Assembly: GCA_900543445.1 (NCBI GenBank)
Contig: UQRC01000005.1
Span: forward strand, 1 to 64,000
Origin: an uncultured Lachnobacterium sp.
GTDB taxonomy: Bacteria > Bacillota > Clostridia > Lachnospirales > Lachnospiraceae
Length of the DNA: 64,000 nucleotides
Direction of reading: 5' to 3'
Numbering within the stretch: the first letter of the stretch is position 1; every line of letters begins with the position of its first letter. The position numbers and the translations under genes were made by a program. Below the pieces are notes generated by a model, which did no database searches, was not told the origin of the DNA, and saw only the letters and a program-made list of their open reading frames with translations. Positions 62,963 through 64,000 of this stretch are shown here, in pieces.

Positions 62963-63451
62963 ATGGATAAGAAAAATATCTTAACTTACGAAGGACTCAA
63001 AAGACTGGAAGATGAGTTACAGGATCTGAAAGTTGTAAAGCGTAGAGAGATCGCGCAGAAGATTAAGGAAGCCCGCGAGCAGGGTGACTTATCAGAGAAC
63101 GCTGAGTACGATGCTGCCAAGGACGAGCAGAGAGATATCGAGGCTCGTATCGAGGAGATCGAGAAGATCCTTAAGAATGCAGAAGTCGTTGTTGAGGAAG
63201 AGGTTGACTTGGAGAAGATCAGCATCGGATGTAAGGTAAAAATCCTTGATTGCGAATTCGATGAGGAATTAGAGTACAAGATCGTTGGTTCGACAGAGGC
63301 CAACAGCTTAAAAGGCAAGATCAGTAACGAGTCACCGGTAGGCCGCGCTTTGCTCGGCAAGAAGGTTGGCGAGACAATTATCGTAGAGACAGAAGCTGGA
63401 GAGTTATCTTACAAGGTACTTGAGATCCAGAGATCAACAGTAGAAGATTAA
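62963..63451 (+). CDS. greA: Transcription elongation factor GreA
   Basis: GreA rescues backtracked RNA polymerase by stimulating transcript cleavage. The 162-aa protein has the N-terminal coiled coil (about 1-75) with the acidic tip ENAEYDAAKDEQ near residue 46, and the C-terminal FKBP-like domain (about 80-160, with SPVGRALLGKKVGE). GGTAAAGG lies upstream. lysS starts 14 bp later. Confidence 0.96.
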   Translation: MDKKNILTYEGLKRLEDELQDLKVVKRREIAQKIKEAREQGDLSENAEYDAAKDEQRDIEARIEEIEKILKNAEVVVEEEVDLEKISIGCKVKILDCEFDEELEYKIVGSTEANSLKGKISNESPVGRALLGKKVGETIIVETEAGELSYKVLEIQRSTVED

Positions 63452-63465
63452 GAGAGGAATAGAAG

Positions 63466-64000
63466 ATGGCGGGAAATAATAACGCAAATCAGGGACAACA
63501 GGATGTCAATCAGCTGCTTCAGGTTCGCCGCGAGAAGTTAGCGAATCTGCAGGCCGCAGGACAGGATCCATTTCAGATTACAAAATATGACGTAACACAC
63601 CACACCTCCGATGTGAAGGAAGTTTATACCGCACACGAGGAGAAGCTTCTTGCTGGAAGAGTCGCACCAAGCACAGAGGGCTTAGAAGAGGCTGAGGCAA
63701 GAGAAGTTGTAAAGCAGGAGTATGAAGCAAGACGTGCGATCATGGACGCATCTCCGATCGAGGTATCGATCGCAGGACGTATGATGTTCAAGCGTGTTAT
63801 GGGTAAAGCTTCGTTCGCCAACATTCAGGACCTTAAGGGAAGCATTCAGATCTATGTTGCCCGCGATTCCATCGGCGAAGATTTATATGCAACCTTCAAG
63901 AAATCTGATATCGGTGATATCTGGGGCGTAAAAGGCTATGCATTCCGTACCAAGACAGGAGAAATCTCCATCCATGCAGAAGAGATGACACTTCTTTCTA
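63466..64000 (+). CDS. lysS: Lysyl-tRNA synthetase, N-terminal part, cut by window edge
   Basis: This class II aminoacyl-tRNA synthetase charges tRNA-Lys. 178 residues are visible. The N-terminal [20 protein letters not shown] helix and an OB-fold anticodon-binding domain ([21 protein letters not shown], then [18 protein letters not shown]) are typical of LysS. GAGG lies upstream. It follows greA and is read from the same promoter. The catalytic domain is outside the window. Confidence 0.94.
   Translation, partial: MAGNNNANQGQQDVNQLLQVRREKLANLQAAGQDPFQITKYDVTHHTSDVKEVYTAHEEKLLAGRVAPSTEGLEEAEAREVVKQEYEARRAIMDASPIEVSIAGRMMFKRVMGKASFANIQDLKGSIQIYVARDSIGEDLYATFKKSDIGDIWGVKGYAFRTKTGEISIHAEEMTLLS

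Noticed and set aside
1..64000. CRISPR array, prophage, integron or rRNA genes
   Set aside because: No spaced direct-repeat array, phage structural gene, integrase or rRNA sequence was seen on either strand by reading; short or divergent elements could be missed.

Overview
The window looks like chromosome from a motile, low-to-mid GC Gram-positive anaerobe of the class Clostridia, most likely family Lachnospiraceae (Roseburia/Agathobacter/Lachnospira-like). The reasons are the gene content (flagellin and FliS, a Firmicutes-type Tad pilus locus, a yaaR-holB-ricT-trmN block in Bacillus-like order, MecA, CwlD-like and SleB-like wall enzymes), strong AGGAGG ribosome sites, consensus SigA promoters with 17-bp spacers, and families I associate with this group. 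Genus or species cannot be fixed from the sequence alone. No insertion sequence, prophage, CRISPR array or rRNA gene was seen. There is one tRNA, tRNA-Lys(CTT).

Layout. 1-0.4 kb: start of an AI-2E-type transporter (minus), then tRNA-Lys and two hairpin terminators. 0.8-5.6 kb: MoxR ATPase, DUF58 protein and transglutaminase operon. 5.7-8.5 kb: trmB, a PBP5-type carboxypeptidase and an ArgR-like protein. 8.6-10.2 kb: an AbiEi antitoxin-like gene overlapping a degenerate partner. 10.3-15.8 kb: the housekeeping block decarboxylase, guanylate-kinase-like, yaaR, holB, ricT, trmN. 15.8-20 kb: a small lipoprotein, a shortened Hsp70, and a MerR regulator with a lipoprotein. 20.1-27 kb: a coiled-coil protein with a two-component system, then an aconitase-family hydratase and a second AI-2E transporter. 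27.1-31.7 kb: a TPR/acidic/AAA protein and glgB. 31.9-37.4 kb: a large FliK-like protein, a CwlD-like amidase and a GH18 protein.

37.6-52.9 kb is the most unusual part. A minus-strand unit encodes a Ser/Thr kinase fused to a ParA-like domain with a damaged P-loop. A second, tandem ParA-like domain follows in the -1 frame. The junction carries an A AAA AAC heptamer, a 7-nt spacer and a stable predicted branched stem, which is the anatomy of a programmed -1 frameshift. After mecA, a DUF1858 gene and flagellin/fliS comes an 11-gene Tad operon: two prepilin peptidases, a TadZ-like protein without a P-loop, TadA, TadB, an unusual TadC, a 55-aa Flp pilin, three pseudopilin-like proteins and a DUF6382-FHA protein. 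The kinase and the FHA protein suggest phospho-signalling tied to pilus assembly.

52.9-64 kb is mostly ordinary: rhomboid protease, flavodoxin-SCP2 protein, HIT protein, MurG, a small membrane protein, an SH3-SleB hydrolase, argF, the birA-DUF6145-coaX-dusB run, greA and the start of lysS.
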